DNA of 64,000 nucleotides, from NCBI GenBank assembly GCA_030761205.1, contig JAULJL010000005.1:11495501-11559500 (forward strand), written 5' to 3'. Positions 11,501-23,290 of the stretch are shown here, one piece after another. Below the pieces are notes generated by a model. That model searched no databases, was not told where the DNA came from, and was given only the letters and a program-made list of their open reading frames with translations. The position numbers and the translations under genes were made by a program. The stretch comes from Fremontodendron californicum (taxonomy: Eukaryota > Streptophyta > Magnoliopsida > Malvales > Malvaceae). Position 1 is the stretch's first letter; each line of letters starts with the position of its first letter.

Positions 11501-14500
11501 GTGTATAAAAGTAAGGCTCAGGCTCCCTAAAGGTAAAATCCATACTCACAAAATACTTCCTTGAAGGGGGATGATAGCACTTATATCCCTTTTGATTGGC
11601 AGAATAGCCAATAAACACACATTTAAGAGCCCTAGGTTCTAACTTACCTACATTCCTCTTATGAACGAAACACACACATCCAAATATTTTTGGAGGAATA
11701 GTATATGAATTACTACCTTGTAGAACTTCTAAAGGACTTTTAAAATTCAGAGTTTTAAGGGGCATTCTGTTAATAAGGTATGCAGCTGTAAGCACTGCAT
11801 CTCCCCAGTAAACTTTTGGAACATTCATAGTAAAAATGAGAGATCTAGCCACTTCTAATAAATGCCTGTTCTTTCTCTCAGCCACACCATTTTGTGCACT
11901 AGTGTTCACACAGCTAGTTTGGTGCAATATCCCATTGGAATCAAGATATGCACGAAACACACCATCTACGTATTTTGTACCATTGTCGGTTCTCAGAATC
12001 TTAACCTTGGCATCAAATTGTGTACAAATCATTTTGTGAAATAGTTGAAAACAAGAAAAAACTTCACTTTTTGATTTCATCAAATAAACCCAGGTTAATC
12101 TAGTACAACAATCAATAAAAGTAACAAACCATCTGTAACCGGATAGAGAAATTGTTCTAATGGGTCCCCAGACATCAAAGTGAATAGTCATAAAAGGAAC
12201 TGAACTCTTATTATTTATTGAAGGATAAGAACTTCTGGTGTGTTTAGCAAACTCACAAGCATCACAGAACAACAAATCTGACTTGCATTGTTTAAACAAA
12301 CTAGGATATAATCTTTCTAAAACAGAAAAAGATGGGTGTCCTAATCTTCTATGCCACTGGATTATTTCTTGGTTAACATCCATAGACTCTCCTAACAAGG
12401 CTTGGGTTATACCAGGAATCAGGTTACTGCAATCTTCCTCTTGTAGATATAAGTCATCTAGCAGTCTACCACTGCCAATCGTTCTCCCTGTTTTCAGATC
12501 CTGAAACACACAATGAGTAGGAAAGAATTCAATTTTGCAATTAAGTGCTTTTGTAATTGAGCTAACAGATAAAAGGTTAATAGGAAAACTAGGAACATGA
12601 AGGACTGAAGATAGATTAATGGTAGGAGAACATTTAACAGAACCTGTTCCAAATATAGAAGCTAAGGATCCGTCCGCTATACGGACTTTATTATTGCCTG
12701 GACACGAAGAATAAGTTGAGAATTTTTTGGAAGAGCTTGTCATATGTTCGTTTGCTCCAGAATCTATAACCCATGAATCATTATTAGTATCAGGATTGGC
12801 AAGGAGAGCAGTACATGTTTTCACAAAATTGGATGAAGCGGTTGGTTGGGAGTCAAGTTGAGACAAAAGATGCCTTAGGGTTTGTACTTTGTCATTGGAA
12901 AAGCTCCTAGTATTAGTTGCTTCTCTGGGTATTTCTATTGTTTCGGATAGGTTTGCTTGTGGTCTGGTTGAGCCCCATCCATTTACCCCCACGACCCCTA
13001 GTTGGTCGACCATTCAGCTTCCAACACGTCTCCTTAGTATGCCTTGGCTTCCCACAATAATCACAAATGATCCTTGTCTGATGGACCATGGTTACTTACT
13101 TTCGACTGCTCATGAAAGGAATTGGCAGCTAATCCTGCCTTGTCAACTGGAACTGTGTGTATCATGGCTAGACCTGCTCACGGGCCGGGCAGCTCGCCCT
13201 GCCCTGCAGGCCCGGCCTGTATTGGGCCGATCCTAGGCAGGGAATTTTGTGAACCGGGCTGGCCCGGATCACTGTTTAACTATTAAAATAATATTATTTT
13301 AATTTAATTTAATTATAAAAAAAGAAAAAAAAGTAAAATTTTATATATAATGAACAGTAAATTCGGGCCCACGGGAGGCCCGGGCCTGGGCAAGGAAGTT
13401 GAAACAAAATCGGGCCGCGGCTCGGCCCATGAGCACCTCAAATCATGGCACTCCTTCGACTTTCTTCTTGCTGCACATATGAGTAGGTTTGCCTCAAAGA
13501 AGGCAAAGGGTCCTTACCAAGTACCTGAACCCGTATTTGATCATATTCCATATTCAAACCAGCAAGAAAGTCATACATGCGCTCCTTTTCCACTAATTTT
13601 TGGAATTTTGCCGCATCTTCAGAACATGTTGCTTGGAAATCTTGGTAATAATTAAGTTCCTGCCATAAACCACTCAATTCAGCAAAATATTGAGCAATAC
13701 CCATCTCACCTTGTTTCATCTCATGCACTTTATTTCGCAATTCATAAATTTGTGCATCATTACCCACTTGAGAATAGGTTTGAGATGCTGCATTGCAAAT
13801 CTTAGATGCAGTATTTAATAATAGATAACCTCGGGCAATTTGAGGTTGCATGGAATTAATGAGCCATGACATGACAAGAGAGTATTCAGATTCCCACTGG
13901 TTGTAGATGGGATGGGTGACCTCTGGTTTTTGTTTATCTCTAGTAACATAACCTTGCAGACCTCTAGCTTGGATGAACAAGAGACAAGATCTTGACCACG
14001 CAAGATAATTAGTTCCATCTAGCTTTACGGGACTGATTTGTAATGAGGGATTTTCACCGATCAGACCAACAGCCGTTCTTTTCCCATCAGCCATGCTTTG
14101 AAGAACCGCAGGAAAGACTGCACAACTTCTTCACCAAATACCCAGTCACGCAAGGCTTCTGGCGGCTTTTAAGGATAGTCGGCAAGATCCCCTACTGTCG
14201 AGCAAGAAAAAATACAGCTCCTTTAATTGACAATAGCTTGATACCATGTTGAGAAAAAGGAACCAGAGAGAGAAACCAGAAGGTTTGTTTTGTATTTAGT
14301 GTAATAATAATTTACAACAGCCTACATATACAAGCTAACCCTAAAACAGTAGCTCTAGAAAAGGAAAACATCACAAAATAGAAAGCATGATATTAGGTAT
14401 TAATTATTGATACAAAAGACAATAATTACTCCTAAAATTACTCTACCAAACACCACCGGTCAACAATTTTCATGAGTTAGAATTAATTTTTAGTCCAGAG

Positions 14501-17500
14501 AAATTAAAGGTCAGAAGAACAGAAGCAGTGGTTGCTGTTAGGTTTGTTATTGCACCATAATGTACCAGAGAATAATTTTTTTTTTTTTTTGCTGCAACAG
14601 ATAGATGTACCACAGTTGACTAGGGTCAGAAAGTTTTTAGAGTTATCACTTAACATTGTATAGGAGTTTCATGTCAAAGTTATCATGCCACTAATTCCTC
14701 TAGGGGAATTTAACTTGGTCAATCTGACACATGGTCATTCTGCTATCTAACTTTAGTATCGAATTGTGTTCTGATGATGTGCATACTGTTTGTACAGAAG
14801 GACAATACTTCCACCAACTTATTTGCAGTTGCTGTTGGAATAAAGCAAAGAGATCTTGTACATAAAATGGTCAAAAAGGTAAATGACAATTCCTTTGATA
14901 TTTACAATATAATGTTTGCTTCTATTTGTTTTTGAATTTGATTGCTCTTTATTTTCTATTGTACAGTTTCTATCTAGTGGTTTTGTCGTCATGCTTTTCC
15001 ATTATGATGGTATTGTTGATGAATGGAAGGATTTTGAATGGAGTGATCAAGTCATACATGTTTCTGCACACAATCAAACTAAATGGTAAGACATCTTAGG
15101 CTTCCAAACCCATAACAACTTATAGTGGAAGTAGCGTTATTCTAAATCTCTGCCTGGATTTTGTTTCTTGGTGACTAGGTGGTTTGCGAAGCGTTTCTTA
15201 CACCCTGATATAGTTTCAGAATATAGTTATATTTTCCTCTGGGATGAGGACCTTGGAGTTGAAGATTTTCACCCAAAAAAGTACGTTGAAATTTGAATGC
15301 AATTCTCTCGGATTATAACATAAATTCTATGTCAGAAGTTTGCTGCTCATTTCTGTCACTTTGAGAAATGAAATCCCATTATAATTCAAGTAGAAAAATA
15401 TTGCTAATAAACCTATGCTGCGTGATAATTAATTAAAGCTGCAGGGGTTTTGAGACGTGCACAAACGTCTAAGTTTATGATGGCTTTTGTTAAATAATTC
15501 CTCTCCTAGCAGTGTAGCAGTTATAGCCATTGGCTACTCTTAGTTATACTGCTCTGAAGAATTGAGAATGATTGCAGAGCCTGATAGAGTTCATTTGGTT
15601 AAGCTGGTGATATTTGACCTGTAGTTGAAATTGCTTGACCGCTTGTATTTGAATGTCCAGTCTTTGCCCTTCTTCTAGTTGCAAGCTCAATTATGGAGTA
15701 TAGAAGGATAGTTCTATTATATGTTAAAGGAAGTGTAATAATTACTGCAAAGCTTATGAAATTGGTTCCTATGTCTGCTAAATTTTGCTACTATGTTTAT
15801 TAAAAAGAACTGAGAAAGTGTTTTGGCTATTAAATAACTGCATCTTTTATATAATATATACTGATAATCTATTTTATAGATACTTGAAATTGAAAATTAC
15901 AACTTAATTTGGTAATGTCAGATATGTGTCAATTATTGAACGTGAAAGGCTAGAAATATCACAGCCTGCGCTTGATCCTGCTAAATCAGAGGTACACCAT
16001 CAAATTACTGCACGTGGAAGGAAATCAACAGTGCACAGGTTCTTCTATTCATTTATTTCTTGATATCTCCTCTGAAAGCTACTTCTGTCATATCTTGCAT
16101 ATTCTGAATTCACTTCTTTTGTCCAACCCATGCACAATTTGTTTAATATGTAGTCTATTTAAATTAGTTGCTTACTTTGCACCATTGTGTATGGTTTCTA
16201 TTTGCAGGAGAACTTTCAAACATGGTGCTAATGGGACAGGTTGTGATGGCCATAGTAAAGCACCTCCATGCACAGGGTAAAGTTTTATGCTAGTGAAATT
16301 TACTAATTATTTTTATTTTGTTCTTAAAATAACTTATTCTTCATATACATAATATAGTTAAGAAATTTTTTTTTTTTTTTTTTTTCTATTGTTGTGAAAG
16401 GGCATCTTTTCTTTTGATACTTCCAAAAGAATTTATGCTTTTCAGCTATTATTGTGCAACTGGACGAAATTAATTAGTTTGAAAACCTGTGTCAAATGTT
16501 GGTTTTGCTTAACTAATTAAGAAGAAGAGAATGTTACAGGTGGATAGAAATGATGGCCCCTGTTTTCTCGAGATCTGCCTGGCGTTGTGTATGGTACATG
16601 ATTCAGGTTTGCCTTTTTGACTGCAGTATTTTACTTCCTTGCTCTTGCCTCTTTCCTTTCCTTATTTTTCCTTTTTTTTTGGGTGGGGCAGGGAGGTCAA
16701 TTGCTATATATCTTTGCTAGCATACTGTTTAATGCAAAAAAAAAATGAAAGAAAAAGATGATACATCTATAATATGGAGTTACATTAGCTGAACATTATC
16801 TTAGATTAATTTAATGATCGATGAGAAGGAGCTGGCTGGGATTTTTTTTATGGAGGTAATACCTTGGTATATGTGAAATTTTCTTATGTGGTACTGCATC
16901 TTTTTAATCGTTGCTCTACTTCTGCATGCTGGTGAATATCCCTCAATCTTGTTATCTAAAGGTTTTTAGAATTGCCTCATACATCTGTTTTTTTTTTTAA
17001 TGTCACATCCTTGGTCAGCTATTTACCTTCCTTTTTTTTTTCTTTGGTTTTCCAGAACGACTTGATTCATGCTTGGGGCCTAGATATGCAACTTGGTTAT
17101 TGTGCACAGGCAAGCTACTTTAAGTGGGTTTCCCTCTTATTTGTTAAGCCTAAAAGAATGTTACCTAACTTGTTTTTTAATAGGGTGATCGAACCAAAAA
17201 TATTGGTGTTGTGGATGCTGAGTACATAGTCCACTTCAATCGCCCTACACTAGGGGGTGCAGCTGAAAAAAATCACTCTACTGTTGAAGGTGGAAACAAG
17301 GTTAGAAATTTAACAGCTATATAAACAAGATGTTAATGGTGCACTATTTTCTGTATTTAATCGTCCTTGAATAATGGTGCTAAGCAATTTGGAGATTGCT
17401 GCATCTCTGTTCCAGGTTCATGCTAGTGCTTCACTGCTATTTTTGTGTCAATTATAATGTAGTTTTATAGTTGCATCTTAGGCCAGGGCTGATTAGGTTT

Positions 17501-20021
17501 TAGTTTGGCATTGTGGCTGATTTGCAAATCCTTGTTTTGGAATCAATGGTAAAAAAGCCACTTTTTTCAGTTACACATCAGTTTGGGCTAGAAGAAGTTT
17601 TTAAAATCCATCTGGCTTTTTGGTTGTGGATTAAGCAACAGTTTTTGTAACCCACCCACAATAGCAAACCTAGCTTAAGTAATATTGCAGAAACATTGGC
17701 AGGCCTAGTATTTGGGAATAAGGTTTAGTTCAATGGTTGTGGTGCATAAACTAAAATTTTCTTAGTGGTATGAATAATGCCTTCCGGAGTTTTTCTAAAA
17801 TCTACATGTTTGGACATTTTAAGCTTAATTTCTTTTCCCGTCGAAGAATAAAAAAGGAGTGTCTTACCAACTACCAAGCACATAAAAGATTCCATGCTTT
17901 TAAAACTCTGCTCTCTTTCCCACTCTCTGCTATTACTGGTGATTTAGGCCTTTTAAGTACTTGTGTTCATATGAACAAACAAACATAATGTGGAACACAT
18001 ATTTGTTTAGGACATATGAACAATCTCAGTAGAAAGGGTAGCCAAATGGGAAATTTTTGTTGCTTGGACTCAGTTATGAATGAAGGTTACGGACATGTAT
18101 CTGACATTGGCCCAATAAACGTTTTCTTAGTTTTCCTTGTTCATAGGACATCATAGCACCCATATACACCTTCAAGGGCCTGATATGTGTATTATATGGG
18201 TACTTAAGAAAAAAAAATGAAGGACCACAGCAATTTAGGATGAAACCATAAAGAGGCATTCTGTTTCCTCAGGTTATAAGATGAAGCATTCAAGCAATTT
18301 AAGTAATAAGATGCTTGACAAATTTTTTCTTCTTATTTTTATTATTATGGAGAACTCCTGGAAATTATTCAAAAAAACATATATCGCCTATGTATATAAC
18401 ACCCCAATACCATTTCCTATTTCTAAACAATCTCATTCACAGCAGAAAGCATGCATATTAAAGTATACAGGTATGTGCTTTGTTATCAAGCTCTTAGCAA
18501 GCCTCTGGATTTAAAAACAGTATATAGAGGCAGACAAATGAATTAGATAAAATTGGTGGCAGCGTTTATTGTATTCAGTCATATTGGAAGTTTCATTTAA
18601 CATTTCTTTATGGTTACCATGTTACTGCTATTATCTGTCATATAGGAAGTTCAGTAGATCTCTTGTACCTACGTTATTCAGTGTACCATAATCCAAAAGT
18701 TCTTTTGTGATCTTCATGGTATCTTTAAAATGCGTTTGTTGGAAAAAGCAGTGCCGGCCCTGTATGTTGTGTACGAGGACATTTAAAACTCAACACTAGT
18801 AGCAATGGATTTTAAACAGTTACTATTCATTCTGAGAATGTCTTACATCTCTACGTGAGTTGCTTGCTTTAGTTACAACTAATTTAAACCCCTGAAAAGC
18901 CTATTATCATCATTCATCATAATGCAGGTGTCCTCTTTAATCTAAGTAATTTTCATCCTGGACCAGAATATTTTTCTTGCTAAATTCTAGTGCCTCAGGA
19001 TCAATATAAGAAACCTACCCTGAATTTTCTATTAGTTATAATGTGAATTAATTCTGCACTGCTGGTTAGCTTGCACTAATATACGTGGCCATCCGTAATT
19101 GTGAAAATGAAAATTATATTATATGTATGGTCATTGGTATTCTTTTCCAAGTATGTTACGGCACTTCGATATTTTATCTTTTCTAACCGTTTCGGCTGTT
19201 TCTTTATTGTAGACATTTTCTCATTCACACGGGAAAGATCCTAGAGTAGAGGTAAGTATCTGGGTATATTGTTTTCTGTTGTCCAGCTTCCTTAGCTAGT
19301 GGAACTTACCTTTCTTCCGATGTTTATCCATGTTTTTGAGCCTCATGCATAATTGATTCTTATTCTTGTAACTGGTCACTTAAAAACTTATTATCTTCAT
19401 CATCCTGTTCTAAATTGAGAACCATCTAGGATTTAGAACCCACAAATTTCCACATACACTGTTTTAGGGGGCCGTGATGCAAAAGGCGTATGCATGCTAT
19501 TATGAGGTACTTCCTTGGTCAGAGTTTCAACCAAAAGGAAAACTTATTTGGCCCCTTGTGCATCATTTGCAGTAAATGGAAGTTTGAATGTTTCATTATT
19601 ACAAGATGCCACAAAACTTAAACCAATTGAACACGCTTTTTTTTTTCTTTGGTTAGACTTTGACTCCCTTGGTAGTCATGTATTAAGTCTATGTTATTTT
19701 GACTTTTCATTTTTCTTGAAGTACTCGTGTCTGAAAACCATGTCCGACGCATATCCGGACATGGGTATGGGGATATGATCCTTCAAAAACCCTTCAAATA
19801 CCTGAAAATCTTAGAAAAAATTGAACACACCCGTGTCCGACGCTCACATCCGAGTCTGAATAACATAGTTTAAGTGTCTGAAAACACTAAGTTTTCTTAT
19901 TGGAGTATGAATTTGATCTGTATAGGTAAGGAGGCAGTCCTATATTGAGTTGGATATTTTCAGAAAACGGTGGGAAAAAGCTGTCGAGAACGATAAGTGC
20001 TGGGTCGGTCCGTATCAATAG
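6151..20021 (+). CDS. DUF707 family protein, 14 exons
   Basis: Encodes a 387-residue DUF707 (PF05212) protein; plant members are often labelled 'lysine ketoglutarate reductase trans-splicing related', but their reaction is unknown. Exons by reading splice sites: 6151-6174, 7235-7357, 7735-7794, 7904-7999, 14798-14878, 14967-15085, 15179-15280, 15922-16038, 16208-16276, 16540-16606, 17056-17109, 17184-17300, 19213-19251, 19926-20021. All join in phase. Residues about 23-40 (LIPATALLCIIYFIGSSY) look like a signal anchor, suggesting a type II membrane protein. Family hallmarks seen: PLWGFPK, FVVMLFHYDG, IFLWDEDLGVEDF, WRCVWYMIQNDLIHAWGLD, and the C-terminal KCWVGPYQ. Length fits the family. The start was chosen because MDMKSINC splices in phase; the short first exon is the least certain. 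Intron 4 carries an antisense Copia element, intron 11 has a GC donor. Confidence 0.9.
6846..6952 (-). repeat. possible tRNA-derived SINE fragment
   Basis: Read on the minus strand, this contains GGGTTCGAACCC, a match to the tRNA/SINE B box, preceded by GGTCAGGTGATTAGTGC, an A-box-like stretch, and followed by an A-rich tail (the plus-strand T run at 6846-6878). It lies in intron 1 of the DUF707 gene. It does not fold as a full tRNA, so a SINE remnant is the better reading. Confidence 0.4.
7500..7583 (+). repeat. 42-bp tandem duplication in intron 2
   Basis: Two adjacent 42-bp copies (7500-7541 and 7542-7583) differ at one base (CTTGTT against CTGGTT). A recent local duplication inside intron 2 of the DUF707 gene. 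Confidence 0.85.
8440..8719 (-). repeat. Copia 3' LTR with expanded microsatellite
   Basis: 280 bp, starting TGTTGAGAAAAG on the plus strand and ending GGTCACA. It is the pair of the 219-bp LTR at 14247-14465; the extra length is almost all the AC/AT repeat at 8513-8597. Apart from that and a few small differences the two agree closely. Confidence 0.9.
8513..8597. repeat. compound microsatellite (AC)n(AT)n
   Basis: About 21 AC units followed by about 21 AT units. The other LTR of the same element has only CTACATATACAAG at this point, so the run expanded after the element inserted. Confidence 0.95.
8720..8731 (-). other. Copia polypurine tract
   Basis: Minus-strand CTTAGGGGGAG directly precedes the 3' LTR, the expected place for plus-strand DNA priming. 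Confidence 0.75.
8720..10305 (-). pseudogene. Copia reverse transcriptase and RNase H, frameshifted
   Basis: C-terminal half of the Copia polyprotein. The RT (RVT_2) starts near 10150 with EAMVEKLKALAKNGTWELV and GCKWVFTVKHKADGS, crosses a frame break near 10041, and continues with KARLVTKGFTQTYGVDY, FDVKNVFLHRDLEEKVYM and GLKQSPRAWFDRF. The active-site box reads YVDIVV where YVDD is expected, so a catalytic Asp is lost. RNase H follows (TFTDADWAGSPDDRRST), crosses a frameshift near 9000-9050, and ends with EAEYKAMAQGVCELLWLQ and KHIEIDRHFIKEK. The hAT-type insertion at 10314 cuts it from the integrase part. Confidence 0.9.
10314..11195. mobile_element. hAT-type non-autonomous element inside Copia pol
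   Basis: 882 bp with inverted ends TAGGGGTGAGC...GCTCACCCCTA and subterminal GAGTCGAGTCGA repeats. It is flanked by 8-bp duplications CTCCTGAT (10306-10313) and CTGCTGAT (11196-11203), one mismatch. An 8-bp duplication and these ends fit the hAT superfamily. No transposase frame is seen. It interrupts the Copia polyprotein between integrase and RT. Confidence 0.88.
11204..13016 (-). pseudogene. Copia protease and integrase
   Basis: Mostly one 557-codon frame (11340-13013). In order: the aspartic protease (WVIDSGANEHMTSS, with the DSGA active site), the GAG-pre-integrase zinc module (WHRRLGHPSFSVLERLYP then CDACEFAKH), and the integrase core with its catalytic Asp in HFDVWGP, the second Asp in LRTDNGTKY, and Glu in NGVAERKNRHLLEVAR. 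The C-terminal segment carries VFIGYSANQKGYKCYHP. The frame shifts near 11340, continues to 11204, and is then cut by the hAT-type element. Confidence 0.92.
13017..14094 (-). pseudogene. Copia gag, split by a hAT-type MITE
   Basis: The N-terminal part (13438-14094, 218 codons, starting MADGKRTAVGLIGENPS) has the usual Copia gag features: KLDGTNYLAWSRSCLLF, then MKQGEMGIAQYFAELSGLW and FLAGLNMEYDQIRVQVLG. The frame runs into the MITE at 13441. Beyond it, near 13025-13085, is the zinc knuckle (CDYCGKPRHTKETC, a CX2CX4HX4C pattern), followed by a frame break before the protease frame. Confidence 0.9.
13169..13441. mobile_element. hAT-type MITE in Copia gag
   Basis: 273 bp with ends TAGACCTGCTCACGGGCC and, inverted, TTGAGGTGCTCATGGGCC. 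A perfect 8-bp duplication ATCATGGC flanks it (13161-13168 and 13442-13449). GC-rich GGCCCG blocks lie next to the ends and an AT-rich core between them. The duplication length and ends fit hAT. Confidence 0.92.
14235..14246 (-). other. Copia primer binding site
   Basis: Minus-strand TGGTATCAAGCT directly next to the 5' LTR. It resembles the complement of the 3' end of initiator tRNA-Met, the usual Copia primer. Confidence 0.8.
14247..14465 (-). repeat. Copia 5' LTR
   Basis: 219 bp, TGTTGAGAAAA...CCGGTCAACA on the plus strand, paired with 8440-8719. The following ATTTT is the target duplication. Confidence 0.93.
19685..19871. repeat. MITE, family also present at 24273
   Basis: Ends AGTCTATGTTAT and, inverted, AACTATGTTATTCAGACTC. 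Inside are TGTCCGACGC and TCCGGACATGGGTATG blocks typical of a plant MITE with tandem pentamer-like degeneracy. It lies in intron 13 of the DUF707 gene. A second, more diverged copy is at 24273-24448. Confidence 0.6.
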
Positions 20022-20325
20022 CGAATAAACAAGAGCACATGCTCTGATTTGTTGTCCGCCTAAAGCTGTGTAAAATATATACACCATTGTGCATTATAGA
20101 TGTTGCAAAACAGAAGGAAGAGACTGAGCTGGTACTATGATGGGTTCTCTTCTCTGGCCATGAGAACCTGATTGGAGAAAGCTGTTTTACGAACAAAATT
20201 GCATATTCCTAATATGGCTGCCAAATTCAATGCCTGCTTCAGTTCATTTGTTTATATTCGATACAGGTCTGGAATTAAAATCATTCCATTTTTTAGTTGC
20301 AATAAAGAAAATATAATGTTTATAG
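20022..20325 (+). other. 3' UTR and polyadenylation signal of DUF707 gene
   Basis: Follows the TAG stop at 20019-20021. AATAAA at 20301-20306, after a T-rich stretch, is the best candidate polyadenylation signal. Confidence 0.5.
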
Positions 20326-20660
20326 GAACTGGGAAGAAATAATAAACGCCTTCTTTGTTTTGCTTACTGATTTCATGTTGTCTACTTTGTTCCTATAGTT
20401 GTTACAAAGCATCACTTAGACCTTTCAATTCGTGTATTCTTATCATGTTCGTGTTATTTTTGTATCATTATTGTGTTTAAAATACTATATATTTATATAA
20501 ATTTAAACATGTTATATGTAAATTTTGATATATTGCGTCGTATTTTTTTGTTGTTGAAAAAGTTAAACAAAACATCAATCTATAGAAACAAAATAACATA
20601 AAACAGAATTCCAAGTTCAGTCGTTTCTCTGCTTTCCTTTGCCAATTGGCAATTGCCACC
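20326..20660. other. intergenic spacer before the PBF1 relic
   Basis: AT-rich, no gene. The last 60 bp could be the leader of the ancestral PBF1 gene, since the ATG at 20661 is in the context CCACCATG. Confidence 0.45.
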
Positions 20661-21686
20661 ATGACACAGCAACAACTCAACTGGTCGCCTTACGATAACA
20701 ACGGAGGAACATGCGTTGCTTTTGCAGGAACCGGTTACTGTCTTGTCGCCGCCGATACCCGAATGTCTTTCGGTTATAACCTTCTCACTCGCCATTACTC
20801 CAAAATCTGCCATCTGTAATATTTCTCACTTCCCCCCCCCCCCCCTTTCTTTGCTATTTCCCCTGTTTTTATAAATTGCACAACTTACTCAAGTTGTTTT
20901 TTCTTTTCGTAATGGGTCCTATTTTTTTTGTGACTTCATTTGTTTGAATTATGCTTCCTCTTACTGATTTCGGGCAGTTATTTTATGTTTTTTTTTTTTT
21001 ACTTCCTATTTTGTACTGAATGCTGATTTCTGCACTCATTTTGTTCTTAAAAAAATTATATATATGCTATTAATTTTTTAATTCTTCAGAAATATTGGTT
21101 TCTTTTGTATACAAAGAGCTTTCTGAATTTTGCTTCCAAAACAAAATATAATAGCAAAAGCAAAAGCAACAATCAAACGGTGTTTTTAGTTATGAAATTT
21201 TTTTATGAAGGTGTAAAAATGAAGACTAAGTTTATTTGAAATTCATTAATTTTTTAATAAAAAAATTAGTGTTATATTTGGGTACATGAGTTTGAAAATT
21301 TGGATTTGAATTTCATTTGTTATATAAATTGTGGTAATAAAGTGCATACATTATATATAAACTAATTAAGATTTAAAATGATTATATATTTGAAAGGTAT
21401 AAAAATATGAATTTTAATTCATATATATCTACAGGTATTTTAAATTCATTATTAAATAATCATCCAACAAATATCCAACAAATACATTAATTTAAAAAAT
21501 AATCATAAATATTATATTTATCTATATTTTATTACATAATTTATATTATTTTTAAAATTTAAGTTTCTAAACGCATTCTAATAGTAATTTTATTTTGGAA
21601 GGAGAAAGAAAGAATATATGTCTGGAAATTAGAGCATGCGCTTGCATGTAAAGTTTCAAAAGGTCCTCAATTGTTTATTGTTTATT

Positions 21687-21880
21687 GGATTTATATTTGA
21701 TGTATTGTCAGTGTGTAGGTCTATATACTGATAGTGCATCCTACAATACCATCTGTCGGGTTAGGGGTTAGGAGTTAGGAATCAGGGTTAGTGGTTAGTT
21801 TTTTAAATGATGTGTCAATGTAAGATTTACTGTCAGTGTATAGACCTATACACTGACAGTGCATTTAACACAAACCCTTG
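21687..21880. repeat. small inverted-repeat element in intron of PBF1 relic
   Basis: Both ends hold a palindrome built from TGTCAGTGTATAGGTCTATA and its complement, at about 21704-21738 and 21828-21862. The middle carries GGGTTAGGGGTTAGG. TTGTTTATT occurs just outside each end and may be the target duplication. Looks like a MITE. Confidence 0.5.
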
Positions 21881-21970
21881 TTTATTTAGTAAAAGAAATA
21901 TTCCCAACATTCGCAAACCGCTGAACTGGCCGTTCCCTTGAAGAACTTCATCACGAGAAACTATCTTCAA

Positions 21971-22287
21971 ATGGAAAAATTATTACATAGACCTTTTCTA
22001 TCACGTCAGCGATTGGTTTAGCCAGCAAAATTAAATTACATCATATTCTTCTTAGATGTCATACTTATTGTTTTATTATTTTTGGTTTTGGTTTTGTTTT
22101 GGTTTTTTTGGTTTTGGTTTTGGTTTTGGTTTTGTTTTTTATTTTATCTTATGAAAAATAATTTATCTTATGTTGGAGTGTAAGTATGACATGAAACATA
22201 AATCTGATTTGATTTAATTTTGTTGGTTTGACGTGTCGCTGACGTGATATAAAAGGACTATAATTTTATATAATAATTTTTTCCTTT
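21971..22287. repeat. foldback element with ~95-bp inverted ends
   Basis: Left end (ATGGAAAAATTATT, then TCACGTCAGCGA, AGCAAAATTAAAT and ATGTCATACTTA) is matched in inverted order by the right end. The loop holds the TTTTGG simple repeat at 22078-22139. Confidence 0.6.
22078..22139 (+). repeat. (TTTTGG)n simple repeat
   Basis: Imperfect tandem run of TTTTGG with one longer T run in the middle, in the loop of the foldback element. Confidence 0.9.
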
Positions 22288-22974
22288 AAATGGGTTTGCT
22301 TTGCTCCACATTCCACTTGTAGAAGCAAGCCACAACGTACTTGTTTTGGACAAAAATAATTAGGTACCATTTGTATGAGCATGAGATTACTAAAAATAAT
22401 TAGAAACCATTTGTATAAGGGATGAGATTAAAAATAGTGGTGGCGTTAAAATTAGTTATTATAATTGTTAGAATGAGTATTGTAAATCAGTGGTAGAATA
22501 TATGTTTAGATGTAAAAGCAGCGTTGACGGTAAGATAAATTATAATAAAAAGAGAAAATGATTATTAAAGATATTAGATTAAAATGTGTATATACGTATA
22601 ATGAAAAATTTGACATTCATTAAATTAATAAATAATTTAAAATGATTAAAATTATATTTATATCAAATAATAGTTTTATTAATAAATAATTAAAAATTAA
22701 TAAAAATGATAGTAATATATCAAAAAAATTATATTATTTACGTAATTACTTGTTTTTAATTAACTCATATTAATTATATAATAATAAAATTTGTATATTT
22801 ATTAATTTATTGTATAATAAATTTTATTTATTTATTATATTAAATTTTAAAAAATTTCATATTTTTAAATAAAAATTATAATAAAAAGCAAAAAAAAAAA
22901 AAAATGAAAAAAGCCCATCTCACAATGGAACTTGAAGCTCCAGTGGAGGGCTATAATAGGAAAAAGCCCTTCGA

Positions 22975-23290
22975 TTAGAGTATACTTGTTTTCTGGGTTG
23001 GATTGGGCCGGGTCAGGCCGCGGTTCGATTTTTTTTTTTTTTATATCTCTTATCCGAGCTTGGACTCGAGTTGGGTCCGGGTCGATCTGAAAGTCAGTTT
23101 AACTGTTTACAAAATATAAAAAATTTATTTTTATTTTTATATTAATATTTATATATTTTTATAATTAAAAAAGTATTTTTTATTTATAAATAATAATTCG
23201 GGTCGGGCCAGTCTAAATTAAAAAAAAAAAATCTTGTTTAGACTCAGCTTAATACGAGTCAGATGGGTAACCCTACCCTTAGACAAATCT
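22975..23290. repeat. degenerate GGGCC-type repeat, boundaries unclear
   Basis: GGGCCGGGTCAGGCCGCGG near the left and CGGGTCGGGCCAG further right surround an AT-rich core, like the hAT-type elements elsewhere in the window. I could not define ends or a target duplication. Confidence 0.35.

Larger units (their letters stand above)
8440..14465 (-). mobile_element. Ty1/Copia retrotransposon in intron 4, antisense to host gene
   Basis: Complete but inactive Copia element. LTRs at 8440-8719 (3') and 14247-14465 (5') share TGTTGAGAAAA... and ...CCACCGGTCA ends. A perfect 5-bp target duplication ATTTT flanks it (8435-8439 and 14466-14470). The PBS next to the 5' LTR reads TGGTATCAAGCT on the minus strand, resembling initiator tRNA-Met; the polypurine tract next to the 3' LTR is CTTAGGGGGAG. 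Domain order on the minus strand is gag, zinc knuckle, protease, integrase, RT, RNase H, as expected for Copia. Two later insertions (10314-11195 and 13169-13441), frameshifts and a changed RT active site make it defective. It sits in intron 4 of the DUF707 gene in opposite orientation. Confidence 0.95.
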
